A stretch of 64,000 bases of DNA. Origin: Pseudomonas maumuensis (GTDB lineage Bacteria > Pseudomonadota > Gammaproteobacteria > Pseudomonadales > Pseudomonadaceae). Within the stretch, counting starts at the first letter, position 1, and every line of letters starts with the position of its first letter. This document shows, in pieces, positions 12,333 to 24,453 of this stretch. The notes under the pieces are model-generated. The model was given only the letters and a program-made list of their open reading frames with translations. It did no database searches and had not been told where the DNA came from. Position numbers and translations under genes: made by a program. Location of the stretch: the NCBI RefSeq assembly GCF_019139675.1, contig NZ_CP077077.1, positions 4,712,001-4,776,000 of the forward strand. Direction: 5' to 3'.

Positions 12333-12794
12333 ATGGCCTACAAACCAACCCCTGCCCGCCTACCGGCCGAACTGCTGCGCAAAGCCCGCCCACTGCGCCT
12401 GCTGCTCAACCAGGCCGAGCGCATCGAGCATCTGCAGCGCCTGCTCGAAAGCCAGCTGCAACCCGCCGCCCGCGAGCATTGCCATGTAGCGTCCTGGAAG
12501 GAAGGGACCTTGTTGCTGGTGGTTACCGACGGCCATTGGGCCACCCGCCTGCGCTACCAGCAGAAGCGCCTGCAACGACAGCTCCAGGCCATGGAAGCCT
12601 TCGCCAACCTCAGCCGCATCCAGTTCAAGGTACAGCCGCCGCTGGTGCCGGCCAGGCGTGAAGGTCATGGGCCTGAACTGTCGAGCAATGCCGCCGAGAG
12701 CATTCGTGGTTCCGCCGAGGGGATCAACGATCCCAAGCTGCGCGCCGCCCTGGAACGCCTGGCCGCGCATGCGCAGGGCAAAGGTAACAACTGA
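12333..12794 (+). CDS. dciA: DciA-type replicative helicase loader/operator (DUF721)
   Basis: A 153-residue protein with an N-terminal DUF721 fold (about residues 15-100: a helical start, CHVASWKEGTLLLVVTDGHW, then an RLRYQQKRLQRQL helix) and a flexible, polar C-terminal tail. DciA is the ancestral DnaB loader in bacteria without DnaC or DnaI, and in pseudomonads it lies between lpxC and secA, as here. It is divergent from secA and convergent with lpxC. The assignment relies on the fold and position rather than on catalytic residues, since the family has none. Confidence 0.85.
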   Translation: MAYKPTPARLPAELLRKARPLRLLLNQAERIEHLQRLLESQLQPAAREHCHVASWKEGTLLLVVTDGHWATRLRYQQKRLQRQLQAMEAFANLSRIQFKVQPPLVPARREGHGPELSSNAAESIRGSAEGINDPKLRAALERLAAHAQGKGNN

Positions 12795-12859
12795 GGCGCT
12801 CGAGCCTGCCCACGGGTTGCCACCTGTTCCTCAACGGCACCAGGCCAACTCCGCGCCAT

Positions 12860-12883
12860 AAAAAAGGCCACCCGAAGGTGGCC
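12860..12883 (-). terminator. Rho-independent terminator at the end of the dcw cluster
   Basis: On the minus strand GGCCACC, a four-base TTCG loop and GGTGGCC are followed by six T residues (12865-12860). It lies 27 bases after the lpxC stop. On the plus strand there is no T run, so it serves lpxC only. Confidence 0.88.
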
Positions 12884-12909
12884 TCAATCACTAGAGAGAG
12901 TGTTCGAAC

Positions 12910-13821
12910 TTACACAGCCGCAACAGGGCGCATGTACGAGATCGGTGCCGTGCTGGCATCTTCGAAGGTGACCACTTCCCAGGCGTCGGTTTCCGCGATC
13001 AGCTTGCGCAGCAGCTGGTTGTTCAGCGCGTGTCCGGACTTGTAGCCCTTGAACTCGCCGATCAGGCTGTTGCCCAGCAGGTACAGATCGCCGATGGCGT
13101 CGAGGATCTTGTGCTTGACGAATTCGTCATCGGAACGAAGGCCGTCTTCGTTGAGCACACCGGTTTCGTCGACGACGATGGCGTTCTCGACACTGCCGCC
13201 CAGCGCAAGGTTGTGCTTGCGCAGGTACTCGATGTCACGCATGAAACCGAAGGTACGGGCACGGCTGACTTCCTTCACGAACGAGGTGCTCGAGAAGTCG
13301 ACGACCGCGCTTTGGGTCTGGCCCTTGAGGACCGGGTGATCGAAGTCGATCTCGAAGCTCACCTTGAACCCGTCGAAGGGCAGGAAAGTGGCGCGCTTGT
13401 CGCCCTCTTCCACTGTCACTTCACGCAGGATGCGGATGAACTTCTTCGGTGCGTCCTGTTCTTCCAGGCCGGCCGATTGGATCAGGAATACGAAGGGTCC
13501 GGCACTGCCATCCATGATCGGCACTTCCGAGGCGGAGAGCTCGACGTAGGCGTTATCGATGCCCAGGCCCGCCATGGCGGAGAGCAGGTGCTCGACCGTA
13601 TCGACTTTGACGTCACCGTTGACCAGCGTGGTGGACATGGTGGTCTCGCCGACGTTGGCCGCGCGCGCCGGGATTTCGACCACAGGGTCGAGGTCGGCGC
13701 GACGGAAGACGATGCCGGTGTCGACAGGCGCAGGCTTGAGGGTCAGGTAGACCTTCTCCCCGGAGTGCAGGCCGACACCTGTGGCACGGATGGTATTCTT
13801 CAGGGTGCGTTGTCTAATCAT
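12910..13821 (-). CDS. lpxC: UDP-3-O-acyl-N-acetylglucosamine deacetylase
   Basis: A 303-residue zinc amidase catalysing the committed step of lipid A synthesis in the cytoplasm. Zinc ligands are visible: His78 in VEHLLSA, and the His and Asp of [10 protein letters not shown] (about 237 and 241). GHALNN carries the catalytic His near 264. Length and sequence match P. aeruginosa LpxC closely. It closes the dcw cluster 112 bases after ftsZ and ends at a strong terminator. It probably has its own promoter besides read-through from ftsZ. Confidence 0.98.
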   Translation of the reverse strand: MIRQRTLKNTIRATGVGLHSGEKVYLTLKPAPVDTGIVFRRADLDPVVEIPARAANVGETTMSTTLVNGDVKVDTVEHLLSAMAGLGIDNAYVELSASEVPIMDGSAGPFVFLIQSAGLEEQDAPKKFIRILREVTVEEGDKRATFLPFDGFKVSFEIDFDHPVLKGQTQSAVVDFSSTSFVKEVSRARTFGFMRDIEYLRKHNLALGGSVENAIVVDETGVLNEDGLRSDDEFVKHKILDAIGDLYLLGNSLIGEFKGYKSGHALNNQLLRKLIAETDAWEVVTFEDASTAPISYMRPVAAV

Positions 13822-13873
13822 GGCATTGGCCGCTTCAGCGCAAATTGCGAACAGGTATCAACAAAGGCTGGGG

Positions 13874-13902
13874 ATGATAACAGACCCGGCCTTTGCTGAA
13901 CA
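13874..13902 (-). promoter_or_regulatory. Candidate lpxC promoter
   Basis: On the minus strand TGTTCA (13902-13897) and TATCAT (13879-13874) are 17 bases apart in the ftsZ-lpxC gap, which is wider than other gaps in the cluster. The -10 is good and the -35 weak. The leader would be about 45 bases. Confidence 0.4.
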
Positions 13903-13933
13903 CCAATCACCCTTATACCCCTGATAAATTCCA

Positions 13934-15130
13934 TTAATCGGCCTGACGACGCAGGAACGCCGGGATATCCAGGTAGTCCAGATCATCCTGAGGGTTGAGT
14001 TTAGCGGCTGCCGCAGCACCTGCATGGGCCTGGTTGCGCATCACGGTCGGACGCTCCAGGTCACGGTAGTTGACGGCCGACTGCTCCTGGCGAACCGGGG
14101 CCGGATTGGAAGCCTCGTACGCCTGCTGGGCGGTCTGCAGGGTGTTGTCGACCACCTTGACCGGTTTCTCGATGCGCGCGCCCAGGCCGGTGGCCACGAC
14201 GGTCACGTGCAGCTCGTCGCGCATGTCCGGGTCGATCACGGTGCCGACCTTGACCATCGCGTGGTCGGAGGCGAAGGCCTCGATGATGCTACCCACGTCG
14301 GAGTACTCGCCCAGCGACAGGTCAGGCCCTGCGGTGATGTTCACCAGGATGCCGCGGGCGCCCTGCAGGTTGACGTCTTCGAGCAACGGGTTGCGGATCG
14401 CCGCCTCGGTGGCTTCGCGAGCACGGTTCGGGCCGCTGGCGCAGCCGGTCCCCATCATCGCCATGCCCATCTCACCCATCACGGTGCGCACGTCGGCGAA
14501 GTCGACGTTGATCATGCCCGGACGCTTGATGATGTCCGAGATGCCGCGCACGGCGCCGGCCAGCACGTCGTCGGCCTTGGCGAAGGCGGACAAGAGGCTT
14601 GCATCCTTGCCCAGGATGGTCAGCAGCTTCTCGTTGGGGATGGTGATCAGCGAGTCGACGCTTTCAGCCAGCATGCGGATGCCTTCGTCGGCGATCTGCA
14701 TGCGCTTGCGGCCTTCGAACGGGAACGGACGGGTCACCACCGCAACGGTGAGGATGCCCATTTCCTTGGCCACTTCGGCGATGATCGGCGCTGCGCCGGT
14801 ACCGGTACCGCCACCCATGCCGGTGGTGATGAACACCATGTTGGTGCCCTGCAGCACTTCGGCGATGCGCTCACGGTCTTCCAGCGCGGCCTGACGGCCG
14901 ACTTCCGGATTGGCGCCAGCACCCAGGCCCTTGGTCACACCGGTGCCCAGTTGCAGGATGGTGCGCGCGCCGATGTTTTTCAGCGCCTGAGCATCGGTGT
15001 TGGCGCAGATGAATTCCACGCCCTCGATGCTGCTCTTGACCATGTGGTTGACGGCGTTGCCGCCGCCACCGCCGACGCCGATCACCTTGATGACCGGACT
15101 TTGCGGGACGTTGTCTACGAGCTCGAACAT
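13934..15130 (-). CDS. ftsZ: Cell division GTPase FtsZ
   Basis: A 398-residue tubulin homologue that forms the Z ring at mid-cell. The GTP-binding glycine loop GVGGGGGNAVNHM is near residue 18 and the tubulin signature GGGTGTGAAP near 105. A variable linker leads to the C-terminal peptide DYLDIPAFLRRQAD, which FtsA and ZipA bind. A GAGAGGG ribosome site stands just upstream of the ATG. The gene is 55 bases after ftsA. Confidence 0.99.
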   Translation of the reverse strand: MFELVDNVPQSPVIKVIGVGGGGGNAVNHMVKSSIEGVEFICANTDAQALKNIGARTILQLGTGVTKGLGAGANPEVGRQAALEDRERIAEVLQGTNMVFITTGMGGGTGTGAAPIIAEVAKEMGILTVAVVTRPFPFEGRKRMQIADEGIRMLAESVDSLITIPNEKLLTILGKDASLLSAFAKADDVLAGAVRGISDIIKRPGMINVDFADVRTVMGEMGMAMMGTGCASGPNRAREATEAAIRNPLLEDVNLQGARGILVNITAGPDLSLGEYSDVGSIIEAFASDHAMVKVGTVIDPDMRDELHVTVVATGLGARIEKPVKVVDNTLQTAQQAYEASNPAPVRQEQSAVNYRDLERPTVMRNQAHAGAAAAAKLNPQDDLDYLDIPAFLRRQAD

Positions 15131-15185
15131 TTTCCCTCTCCTTACAGTTCTCTAGTTGTCGCGCCTACCACTACTGCTTTGAAAC

Positions 15186-16454
15186 TCAGAAGTTGCTCTG
15201 GACCCAACGCTTGAGTCGCTCAAGCACTGGACCCTTGGGTTCATCGCCATAGCTGTTGTTGCTGCTGTTGCTGTTGCTGATACCGGTCAGGGACAGGTCC
15301 TCGGACTGCTTCTGCAGGCCGTAGGTGAGCAGACCCACGCCGGTGGAATAGATCGGGTTGCGGACCACGTCGCTCAGCCCGCGGACGCTGTGCGGCACGC
15401 CCAGGCGTACCGGCATGTGGAAGATTTCCTCAGCCAGTTCCACGGCACCTTCCATCTTCGCGGTGCCGCCGGTGAGGACGATGCCGGCCGGAACCAAGTC
15501 CTCGTAGCCGCTGCGGCGCAGCTCGGCCTGGATCAGGGTGAACAGCTCGTCGTAACGAGGCTCCACCACTTCGGCCAGGGCCTGGCGCGACAGCTCGCGC
15601 GGCGGGCGATCACCCACGCTCGGCACCTTGATGGTCTCGCCGGCACCGGCCAACTTGGCCAGGGCGCAGGCGTAACGGATCTTGATTTCCTCGGCGTACT
15701 GCGTGGGGGTGCGCAGGGCCATGGCGATGTCGTTGGTGACCTGGTCGCCGGCGATCGGGATCACCGCGGTGTGACGGATCGCGCCTTCGGTGAAGATGGC
15801 GATGTCGGTGGTGCCACCACCGATGTCCACCAGGCACACGCCCAGCTCTTTCTCGTCGTCGGTCAGCACCGAGTAGGCCGAGGCCAGTTGCTCGAGGATG
15901 ATGTCGTCGATTTCCAGGCCACAGCGGCGCACGCATTTTTCGATGTTCTGCGCCGCGTTCACCGCGCAGGTAACCACGTGGACCTTGGCTTCCAGGCGCA
16001 CGCCCGACATGCCCAGGGGCTCGCGCACGCCTTCCTGGTTGTCGATCACGTAGTCCTGCGGCAGGGTGTGCAGCACCCGCTGGTCGGCCGGGATGGCCAC
16101 GGCCTGGGCTGCGTCGAGCACGCGCTCGAGGTCGGCGGTGCTGACTTCGCGGTCGCGGATGGCGACGATGCCGTGGGAGTTCAGGCTGCGGATATGGTTG
16201 CCGGCAACACCGACGAACGCCGAATGGATGCGGCAGCCGGCCATCAGTTGGGCCTCTTCGACGGCGCGCTGGATCGACTGCACGGTCGATTCGATGTTCA
16301 CCACCACGCCCTTCTTCAGGCCGCGTGACGGATGGGTGCCGATGCCGACGATCTCCAGGGTACCGTCCTCGCCGACTTCACCCACCAGCGCCACCACCTT
16401 GGAGGTGCCGATGTCCAGCCCGACGATCATTTTGCCGCTATGCGCGTTTGCCAT
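15186..16454 (-). CDS. ftsA: Cell division actin-like protein FtsA
   Basis: A 422-residue actin-like ATPase that anchors FtsZ to the membrane. It opens with the phosphate-1 loop VGLDIGTSKVVALVGEV and has DIGGGTTDIAIF for the phosphate-2 loop. The last residues (ERLKRWVQSNF) form the amphipathic membrane-binding helix. A Ser/Asn-rich linker (SNSNSSNNS) precedes that helix. The start at 16454 is preferred because a longer frame would run into ftsQ; an AGAGAGG site precedes it. ftsQ ends 14 bases upstream. Confidence 0.98.
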   Translation of the reverse strand: MANAHSGKMIVGLDIGTSKVVALVGEVGEDGTLEIVGIGTHPSRGLKKGVVVNIESTVQSIQRAVEEAQLMAGCRIHSAFVGVAGNHIRSLNSHGIVAIRDREVSTADLERVLDAAQAVAIPADQRVLHTLPQDYVIDNQEGVREPLGMSGVRLEAKVHVVTCAVNAAQNIEKCVRRCGLEIDDIILEQLASAYSVLTDDEKELGVCLVDIGGGTTDIAIFTEGAIRHTAVIPIAGDQVTNDIAMALRTPTQYAEEIKIRYACALAKLAGAGETIKVPSVGDRPPRELSRQALAEVVEPRYDELFTLIQAELRRSGYEDLVPAGIVLTGGTAKMEGAVELAEEIFHMPVRLGVPHSVRGLSDVVRNPIYSTGVGLLTYGLQKQSEDLSLTGISNSNSSNNSYGDEPKGPVLERLKRWVQSNF

Positions 16455-16468
16455 GGTCCTGCCTCTCT

Positions 16469-17338
16469 CTAATTCTTCGCAACGGCGGGTTGGGCCGTCG
16501 TCGGTGCATTCGGTTCCCGCCAACCAACGGCAAGTCCGTTGGAATAACGCAGATCGATGCGGGCGATATTGGTGATCTGGTCTTTAAGCGATTTGTCGTA
16601 AATGGCAATGAAACGGCGCATCTTCTCCACCAGATGGTCGCGCCCCAGCAGCAGCTCGATGCCTGGGCCGGCGCTACCCGCGCCAGTGGTCAGGAACCAG
16701 CTGCCTCGCTCGCGCAGCTCCAGGCGAGCGATGGAAAAGCCCATGGGGCGCAGCATCTGGCTCAATACCTGATACTGCTGCATGACTTGTTGCTGAGCGC
16801 GCTGCGGCCCGAACAGCTGCGGCAGGTGCTCGTAGTTGGCCAGTTCGCGCGGGGTGAAGGCCTGGCCCTGGTTGTTGAGCAAGGCCTCGTCACCCCAGCG
16901 CGCCACCGGCAACTGTTCTTCCAGGCGGATCACCACCTCGTCCGGCCACACCCGGCGCACTTCGGCGTGGGCGATCCAGGGCATCTGCTCGAGCTCGACG
17001 CGCATCGCCGCGAGGTCGACGGTGAAGAAGCTCGCCGCCACGTAGGGCGCGATCCGCTGTTGCACCGATTGCTGGCTGATGTAGCTGAGGTCGCCCTGCA
17101 CGTCGATCTTGGTGATCGGCCGGTCGGCGTAGGGCATCAGGCGAATGGCACCCTCATAGGCGCCAAAGCCGGCGGCCACCAGCAACACCGGCCACAGCAG
17201 ACGCTTGAGGCCGCCGAAGCTTGGCCGCGGCAGGCGCGCCGATACGGGCTCGTCGGCCACCAGTCGGCTGGCACCACGCGGTACCGGCTTGCTACGGCCG
17301 GTAACGGGTGGCTGCTGACGTATCATCGCGCCTTGCAT
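16469..17338 (-). CDS. ftsQ: Cell division protein FtsQ
   Basis: A 289-residue bitopic protein: a cytoplasmic N-terminus of about 48 residues rich in Arg/Pro, one membrane helix ([19 protein letters not shown], about 47-65), a POTRA domain ([14 protein letters not shown] onwards) and a periplasmic beta domain with the conserved [16 protein letters not shown]. FtsQ links early and late division proteins through FtsL and FtsB. AGAGG stands 9 bases before the ATG. The gene begins 5 bases after the ddlB stop. Confidence 0.96.
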   Translation of the reverse strand: MQGAMIRQQPPVTGRSKPVPRGASRLVADEPVSARLPRPSFGGLKRLLWPVLLVAAGFGAYEGAIRLMPYADRPITKIDVQGDLSYISQQSVQQRIAPYVAASFFTVDLAAMRVELEQMPWIAHAEVRRVWPDEVVIRLEEQLPVARWGDEALLNNQGQAFTPRELANYEHLPQLFGPQRAQQQVMQQYQVLSQMLRPMGFSIARLELRERGSWFLTTGAGSAGPGIELLLGRDHLVEKMRRFIAIYDKSLKDQITNIARIDLRYSNGLAVGWREPNAPTTAQPAVAKN

Positions 17339-17343
17339 GGCTA

Positions 17344-19737
<2,394 letters not shown>

Positions 19738-19745
<8 letters not shown>

Positions 19746-20817
19746 GGGCCACCTCCAGGCAGATATCCACCACGGTGCTGGTTGCGGCAGGTTTGGCCAG
19801 GCGGCGGGCGGTGCCGGCCATGGCGTTGAGTTTCTCGGGTTGCATCAGCACCTCGTTCAGGCGTTCAGCGAGCTGCGCTGCGCCAGTAGTCGCTTGTGGC
19901 ATCAGGAAGGCGGCGCCTTCACGTGCCAGGTATTGGGCGTTGTGGGTCTGGTGGTCGTCGATGGCATGGGGCAAGGGCACCAGCATCGAGGGCAGGCCCG
20001 CCGCCGCAAGTTCGCTTACGGTCAGGGCGCCGGCCCGGCACACCACCATATCGGCCCAGCCATAGGCATGGGCCATGTCCTTGATGAACGGTTCGACCTG
20101 GGCCTCGACACCCGCCTCGTGATAACGCTCGGCGGTGACGGGGGCATGGTTTCTCCCAGCCTGGTGGAACACCTCGGGGCGCAGGTTTTCCGGCACTTCG
20201 GACAGGGCCTTAGGCAACAATTTGTTCAATGGTTCCGCACCCAGGCTACCGCCCATGACCAGCAGCCGCGCACGGCGCTCGGCCAAGGGCGCGCGCGCCG
20301 CGTCCATGAACAGCTCCGGGCGCACCGGATTGCCGGTGGTGCGCAGCTTGTCGCTGGCGGCAAAGGTGTCCGGGAAGGCTTCGCATACCCGCGCAGCCAA
20401 CGGCAGCAGCAGGCGATTGGTAGTGCCGGCGCGGGCATTCTGCTCGTGGATCACCAGCGGCACCCCGCACAACCGGGCGGCGACGCCGCCCGGGCCGGTC
20501 ACATAGCCACCAAAACCGATCACGCAGACCGGCTTGAGCTCACGGACGATGCGCCGCGCCTGCAGCACGGCCTTGACCAGGGTGAACGGCGCCTTGAGCA
20601 GCGACAGCTTGCCCTTGCCGCGCAGGCCGGTGACCTGGATCAGGTGCAGCGGCAGACCGGCCTGGGGCACCAGGTCGTTCTCGATGCCACGCGGAGTACC
20701 CAACCAATGCACGCTGTAGCCGCGCGCCTGGAACTCGCGGGCACAGGCCAGGGCCGGGAACACGTGGCCCCCGGTGCCACCGGCCATGATCAGGACGTTC
20801 TTGCCGTCAGCGGCCAT
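19738..20817 (-). CDS. murG: UDP-GlcNAc:undecaprenyl-PP-MurNAc-pentapeptide GlcNAc transferase
   Basis: A 359-residue GT-B glycosyltransferase that makes lipid II from lipid I at the inner face of the membrane. The glycine-rich loop [12 protein letters not shown] is at residues 11-22, [11 protein letters not shown] follows near 93, and the donor-binding region includes [15 protein letters not shown]. The start at 20817 is chosen as [14 protein letters not shown]; it overlaps the ftsW end by 11 bases. Confidence 0.98.
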
Positions 20818-22021
20818 GGCTGGTCTCCTCGGCAAAATCGCTCTCCTTGAATTCGTGTTCCTCGCTGCCCAGATGGGTGCGGCTCTCCCACTCGATGCGT
20901 AAAAGCAGCCCGACACAGGCGCAACAGATCACCAGGGAGCTGCCCCCGTAGCTGAGGAACGGCAGGGTCAGGCCCTTGGTCGGCAGCAGGCCGACGTTCA
21001 CGCCGATGTTGATCAGGAACTGGCCGATCCACAGGAATGACAGGCCAAAGGCCATGTAGGCGGCGAAGAACTGCTTGGCCTTCTCGGCCCACAGGCCGAT
21101 GTACAGGGCACGCACGGTGATGAACACGAACAGCGCGATGGTCAGCAGCGAGCCGACCACCCCCAGCTCTTCGGCCAGTACCGAGAACACGAAGTCGGTG
21201 TGCGCCTCGGGCAGGTAGAACTGCTTCTGCACGCTGTTGCCCAGGCCCACGCCCAACCATTCGCCACGCCCGAAGGCGATCAGCGCCTGGGTCAGCTGGT
21301 AGCCGGAGCCGAACTGGTCGCTCCAGGGGTCGGTGAAGGTGATCAGCCGCGCCATCCGGTAAGGCTGGGCCTGGACCAGCACCACCACCGATATGACCGC
21401 CAGCACCACCATCAGCGAGAAGCGGAACAGCCCCACCCCGCCGAGGAACAGCATGGCCGCCGCAGCGCCCATCATCACTACCGTGGCGCCGAAGTCCGGC
21501 TCCATCAGCAGCAGGCCGGCCATTGGCAGCAGCACGATGAACGGTTTGAAGAAGCCCATCCAGCTCTCGCGCACCTCGGTCTGGCGACGCACCAGGTAGC
21601 CGGCGAGATAGATGACCACGAAGACCTTGGCGATCTCCGACGGCTGGACGTTGAAGAAGCTGAAACCGATCCAGCGCATCGACCCGTTCACCTCGCGGCC
21701 GATACCGGGCACCAGCACCAGCACCAACAGGCCGAAGGCACCGATCAGCATCATGAAGCCCATGCGCTGCCAGGTGGCGATCGGCACCAGCATGGTCATC
21801 AGCCCGGCGCCCAGGCCAAGGGTGACGTACACCAGGTGGCGGAACATGTGGTACAGCGGGTTGCCCGACTGCACCGCAGCCACTTCGGAGGAGGCCGAGG
21901 TGATCATCACCAGGCCCAGGCCGAGCAGCGCCAGGCAACCGGCCAGCAGCGGGAAGTCGAGGTCGATGCCACGGCCGCTGATCAGCGGCGACGGGTAAGG
22001 CTTGAGGATGCCGAAGATCAT
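20807..22021 (-). CDS. ftsW: Septal peptidoglycan glycosyltransferase FtsW
   Basis: A 404-residue polytopic SEDS protein with about ten membrane helices. Conserved parts include NGSMRWIGFSFFNVQPSEI, the catalytic-site region around MEPDFGATVV, PEAHTDFVFSVLAEELG and GLLPTKGLTLPFLSYGGSS. FtsW polymerises lipid II at the septum with FtsI. The ATG overlaps the murD stop by 4 bases. Confidence 0.98.
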   Translation of the reverse strand: MIFGILKPYPSPLISGRGIDLDFPLLAGCLALLGLGLVMITSASSEVAAVQSGNPLYHMFRHLVYVTLGLGAGLMTMLVPIATWQRMGFMMLIGAFGLLVLVLVPGIGREVNGSMRWIGFSFFNVQPSEIAKVFVVIYLAGYLVRRQTEVRESWMGFFKPFIVLLPMAGLLLMEPDFGATVVMMGAAAAMLFLGGVGLFRFSLMVVLAVISVVVLVQAQPYRMARLITFTDPWSDQFGSGYQLTQALIAFGRGEWLGVGLGNSVQKQFYLPEAHTDFVFSVLAEELGVVGSLLTIALFVFITVRALYIGLWAEKAKQFFAAYMAFGLSFLWIGQFLINIGVNVGLLPTKGLTLPFLSYGGSSLVICCACVGLLLRIEWESRTHLGSEEHEFKESDFAEETSHGR

Positions 22022-23364
22022 GCCAGCCCCTCCGCTGCCTGGGCGAACAGGCGCCCGCGTTCTTCGAAGTTCTTGAACATGTCGAGGCTGGCGCAGGCCG
22101 GCGACAGCAGCACCGCGTCACCGGCGCGGGCCAGCTCGGCGCAACGCTGCACGGCCTCATCGAGGGTCTGCACAGGCACCAGTTGCACGGCGTCCTTCAG
22201 GGTTTCGGCCAAGCGTGCGGCATCGCGGCCGATCAGCACCACGGCGCGGCAATGCTGCGCCACCGGGGTACGCAAGGCCGCAAAATCGGCGCCCTTGCCA
22301 TCGCCGCCGGCGATCAGCACCAGTTTGCCCTCGATATCGGCACCCAGGCCTTCGATGGCCGCCAGCGCGGCACCGACGTTGGTGGCCTTGGAATCGTCGT
22401 ACCAGTTCACGCCGCTGCGCTCGCGCACCCACTGGCAACGGTGGGCCAGGCCCTTGAATTCGCGCAGGGCTTCGAGCATTGGCTCGAAGGGCAGGCCGAC
22501 GGCGTGGCCGAGAGCCAAGGCGGCCAAGGCATTGCTCTGGTTATGGGCGCCGCGAATCTTCAGCTCGCGCACCGGCATGAGGGTCTGGAACTCGAACGCC
22601 AGGTATTTCTCGCCATCCACTTCACGCAGGCCGAAGGCCTTGAAGTCCGGTGCGTTGAGGCCAAAGGTCCAGCTCGGCCGGCCTTCGACCGGCAACGGAC
22701 GACTCAGGGCATCCTGACGGTTGACCACCACCTGGCGGGCGCCGCGGAAGATCCGGTGCTTGGCCAGGTGATAGGCCGGCAGGCCGCTGTAGCGGTCCAT
22801 GTGGTCTTCGCTGATGTTCAGTACGGTGGCCACTTCGGCGTTGAGTTGGTCGGTGGTCTCCAGCTGGAAGCTCGACAACTCCAGGACGTACAGCTCGACG
22901 TCGTTGGCCAGCAGGTCGAGGGCCGGCGTGCCGAGGTTGCCACCGACTGCCACACGTTTGCCTGCCTTGGCGGCCATTTCGCCGACCAGGGTGGTCACGG
23001 TGCTCTTGGCGTTGGAGCCGCTGATAGCGATGATCGGCGCCTTGGCGTGGCGGGCGAACAGCTCGATGTCGCCGGACAGCTTGACGCCGCGCGCGGCGGC
23101 CTGCTGCAGGGCAGGCGTGGCCAGGGCCAGGCCGGGGCTCACGTACAGCTCGTTGGCTCGGCACAGGAAGTCCACGTCCAGCTCGCCACAGCGCACTTCC
23201 ACCTGCGGGTAATCACGGCGCAGGGTGTCCAGTTCCGGCGGTTGCTCACGGGTGTCGGCGACCGCAAAGGCAATGCCCCGGCTCGCCAGGAAGCGAACCA
23301 GGGACATGCCGCTCTTGCCGAGGCCGACAACGATGCGGAATTGGTCGGAAGCGATCAGTGACAC
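22018..23364 (-). CDS. murD: UDP-MurNAc-L-alanine--D-glutamate ligase
   Basis: A 448-residue Mur ligase adding D-glutamate. The ATP loop reads SGSNAKSTVTTL rather than the more usual GTNGKSTV, a form I recall in Pseudomonas MurD. NISEDHMDRY and WYDDSKATNVGAAL are the other ligase motifs. It starts 6 bases after mraY ends and its stop overlaps ftsW. It acts in the cytoplasm between MurC and MurE. Confidence 0.97.
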   Translation of the reverse strand: MSLIASDQFRIVVGLGKSGMSLVRFLASRGIAFAVADTREQPPELDTLRRDYPQVEVRCGELDVDFLCRANELYVSPGLALATPALQQAAARGVKLSGDIELFARHAKAPIIAISGSNAKSTVTTLVGEMAAKAGKRVAVGGNLGTPALDLLANDVELYVLELSSFQLETTDQLNAEVATVLNISEDHMDRYSGLPAYHLAKHRIFRGARQVVVNRQDALSRPLPVEGRPSWTFGLNAPDFKAFGLREVDGEKYLAFEFQTLMPVRELKIRGAHNQSNALAALALGHAVGLPFEPMLEALREFKGLAHRCQWVRERSGVNWYDDSKATNVGAALAAIEGLGADIEGKLVLIAGGDGKGADFAALRTPVAQHCRAVVLIGRDAARLAETLKDAVQLVPVQTLDEAVQRCAELARAGDAVLLSPACASLDMFKNFEERGRLFAQAAEGLA

Positions 23365-23370
23365 GCTCGT

Positions 23371-24453
23371 TTACCTCAGTTTCAGGGTGGCAAGGCCAAT
23401 CAGCACGAGAATCACGGTGATGATCCAGAAGCGGACGATCACCCGTGGCTCGGGCCAACCCTTGAGTTCAAAGTGGTGGTGGATCGGCGCCATGCGGAAC
23501 ACGCGCTTGCCGGTCAGCTTGAACGAGGCCACCTGGATGACCACCGACAAGGTTTCCATCACGAACACGCCGCCCATGATGAACAGCACGATTTCCTGGC
23601 GGACGATCACCGCGATGGTGCCCAATGCAGCGCCCAGCGCCAGCGCGCCGACGTCGCCCATGAATACCTGGGCCGGGTAGGTGTTGAACCACAGGAAGCC
23701 CAGGCCCGCGCCGATCAGCGCGCCGCAGAACACGATCAGCTCGCCCGCGCCCGGCACGTACGGGATCAGCAGGTATTCGGCGAACTTCACGTTGCCCGAC
23801 AGGTAGCAGAAGATGCCCAGCGCGCCGCCGACCATCACCGTCGGCATGATCGCCAGGCCATCGAGGCCGTCGGTCAGGTTGACCGCGTTGCTCGAGCCGA
23901 CGATGACGAAATAGGTCAGCACGATGAAGCCAGCGCCCAGCGGGATGGCCAGGTCCTTGAGCATCGGGATGATCAGTGTGGTCTCGACGCTGGTCGGCGC
24001 GGTCTTGTAGAGGAAGATCGCCGCGGCCAAGCCGAACACCGACTGCCAGAAATACTTCCAGCGGCTCGGCAGGCCGCGGGAGTTCTTCTCGATCACCTTG
24101 CGGTAGTCGTCGACCCAGCCGATGGCGCCGAACGCCAAGGTGACGATCAGCACCACCCACACATAGCGGTTGCTCAGGTCGGCCCACAGCAGTGTGCTGA
24201 TGGCGATGGCGGAGAGGATCAGCGCCCCGCCCATGGTCGGGGTGCCGGACTTGGACAGGTGCGATTGCGGGCCGTCGTTACGCACGGCCTGACCGATCTG
24301 GCGGATCTGCAGGGTACGGATCATCCACGGGCCCAGCCACAGGGCCAGGGACAGCGCGGTCAGCACACCCAGGATCCCGCGCAGGGTCAGGTACTGAAAG
24401 ACCGCGAAGCCTTTGTGGAACTGTTGCAGATACTCAGCCAACAGCAGCAGCAT
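23371..24453 (-). CDS. mraY: Phospho-MurNAc-pentapeptide transferase
   Basis: A 360-residue integral membrane enzyme with about ten helices that transfers phospho-MurNAc-pentapeptide to undecaprenyl phosphate, making lipid I. Active-site segments are visible: [13 protein letters not shown] with paired aspartates, [24 protein letters not shown], and [16 protein letters not shown]. The start at 24453 shares one base with the murF stop (TAATG), which fixes the choice over a longer frame. Confidence 0.98.
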   Translation of the reverse strand: MLLLLAEYLQQFHKGFAVFQYLTLRGILGVLTALSLALWLGPWMIRTLQIRQIGQAVRNDGPQSHLSKSGTPTMGGALILSAIAISTLLWADLSNRYVWVVLIVTLAFGAIGWVDDYRKVIEKNSRGLPSRWKYFWQSVFGLAAAIFLYKTAPTSVETTLIIPMLKDLAIPLGAGFIVLTYFVIVGSSNAVNLTDGLDGLAIMPTVMVGGALGIFCYLSGNVKFAEYLLIPYVPGAGELIVFCGALIGAGLGFLWFNTYPAQVFMGDVGALALGAALGTIAVIVRQEIVLFIMGGVFVMETLSVVIQVASFKLTGKRVFRMAPIHHHFELKGWPEPRVIVRFWIITVILVLIGLATLKLR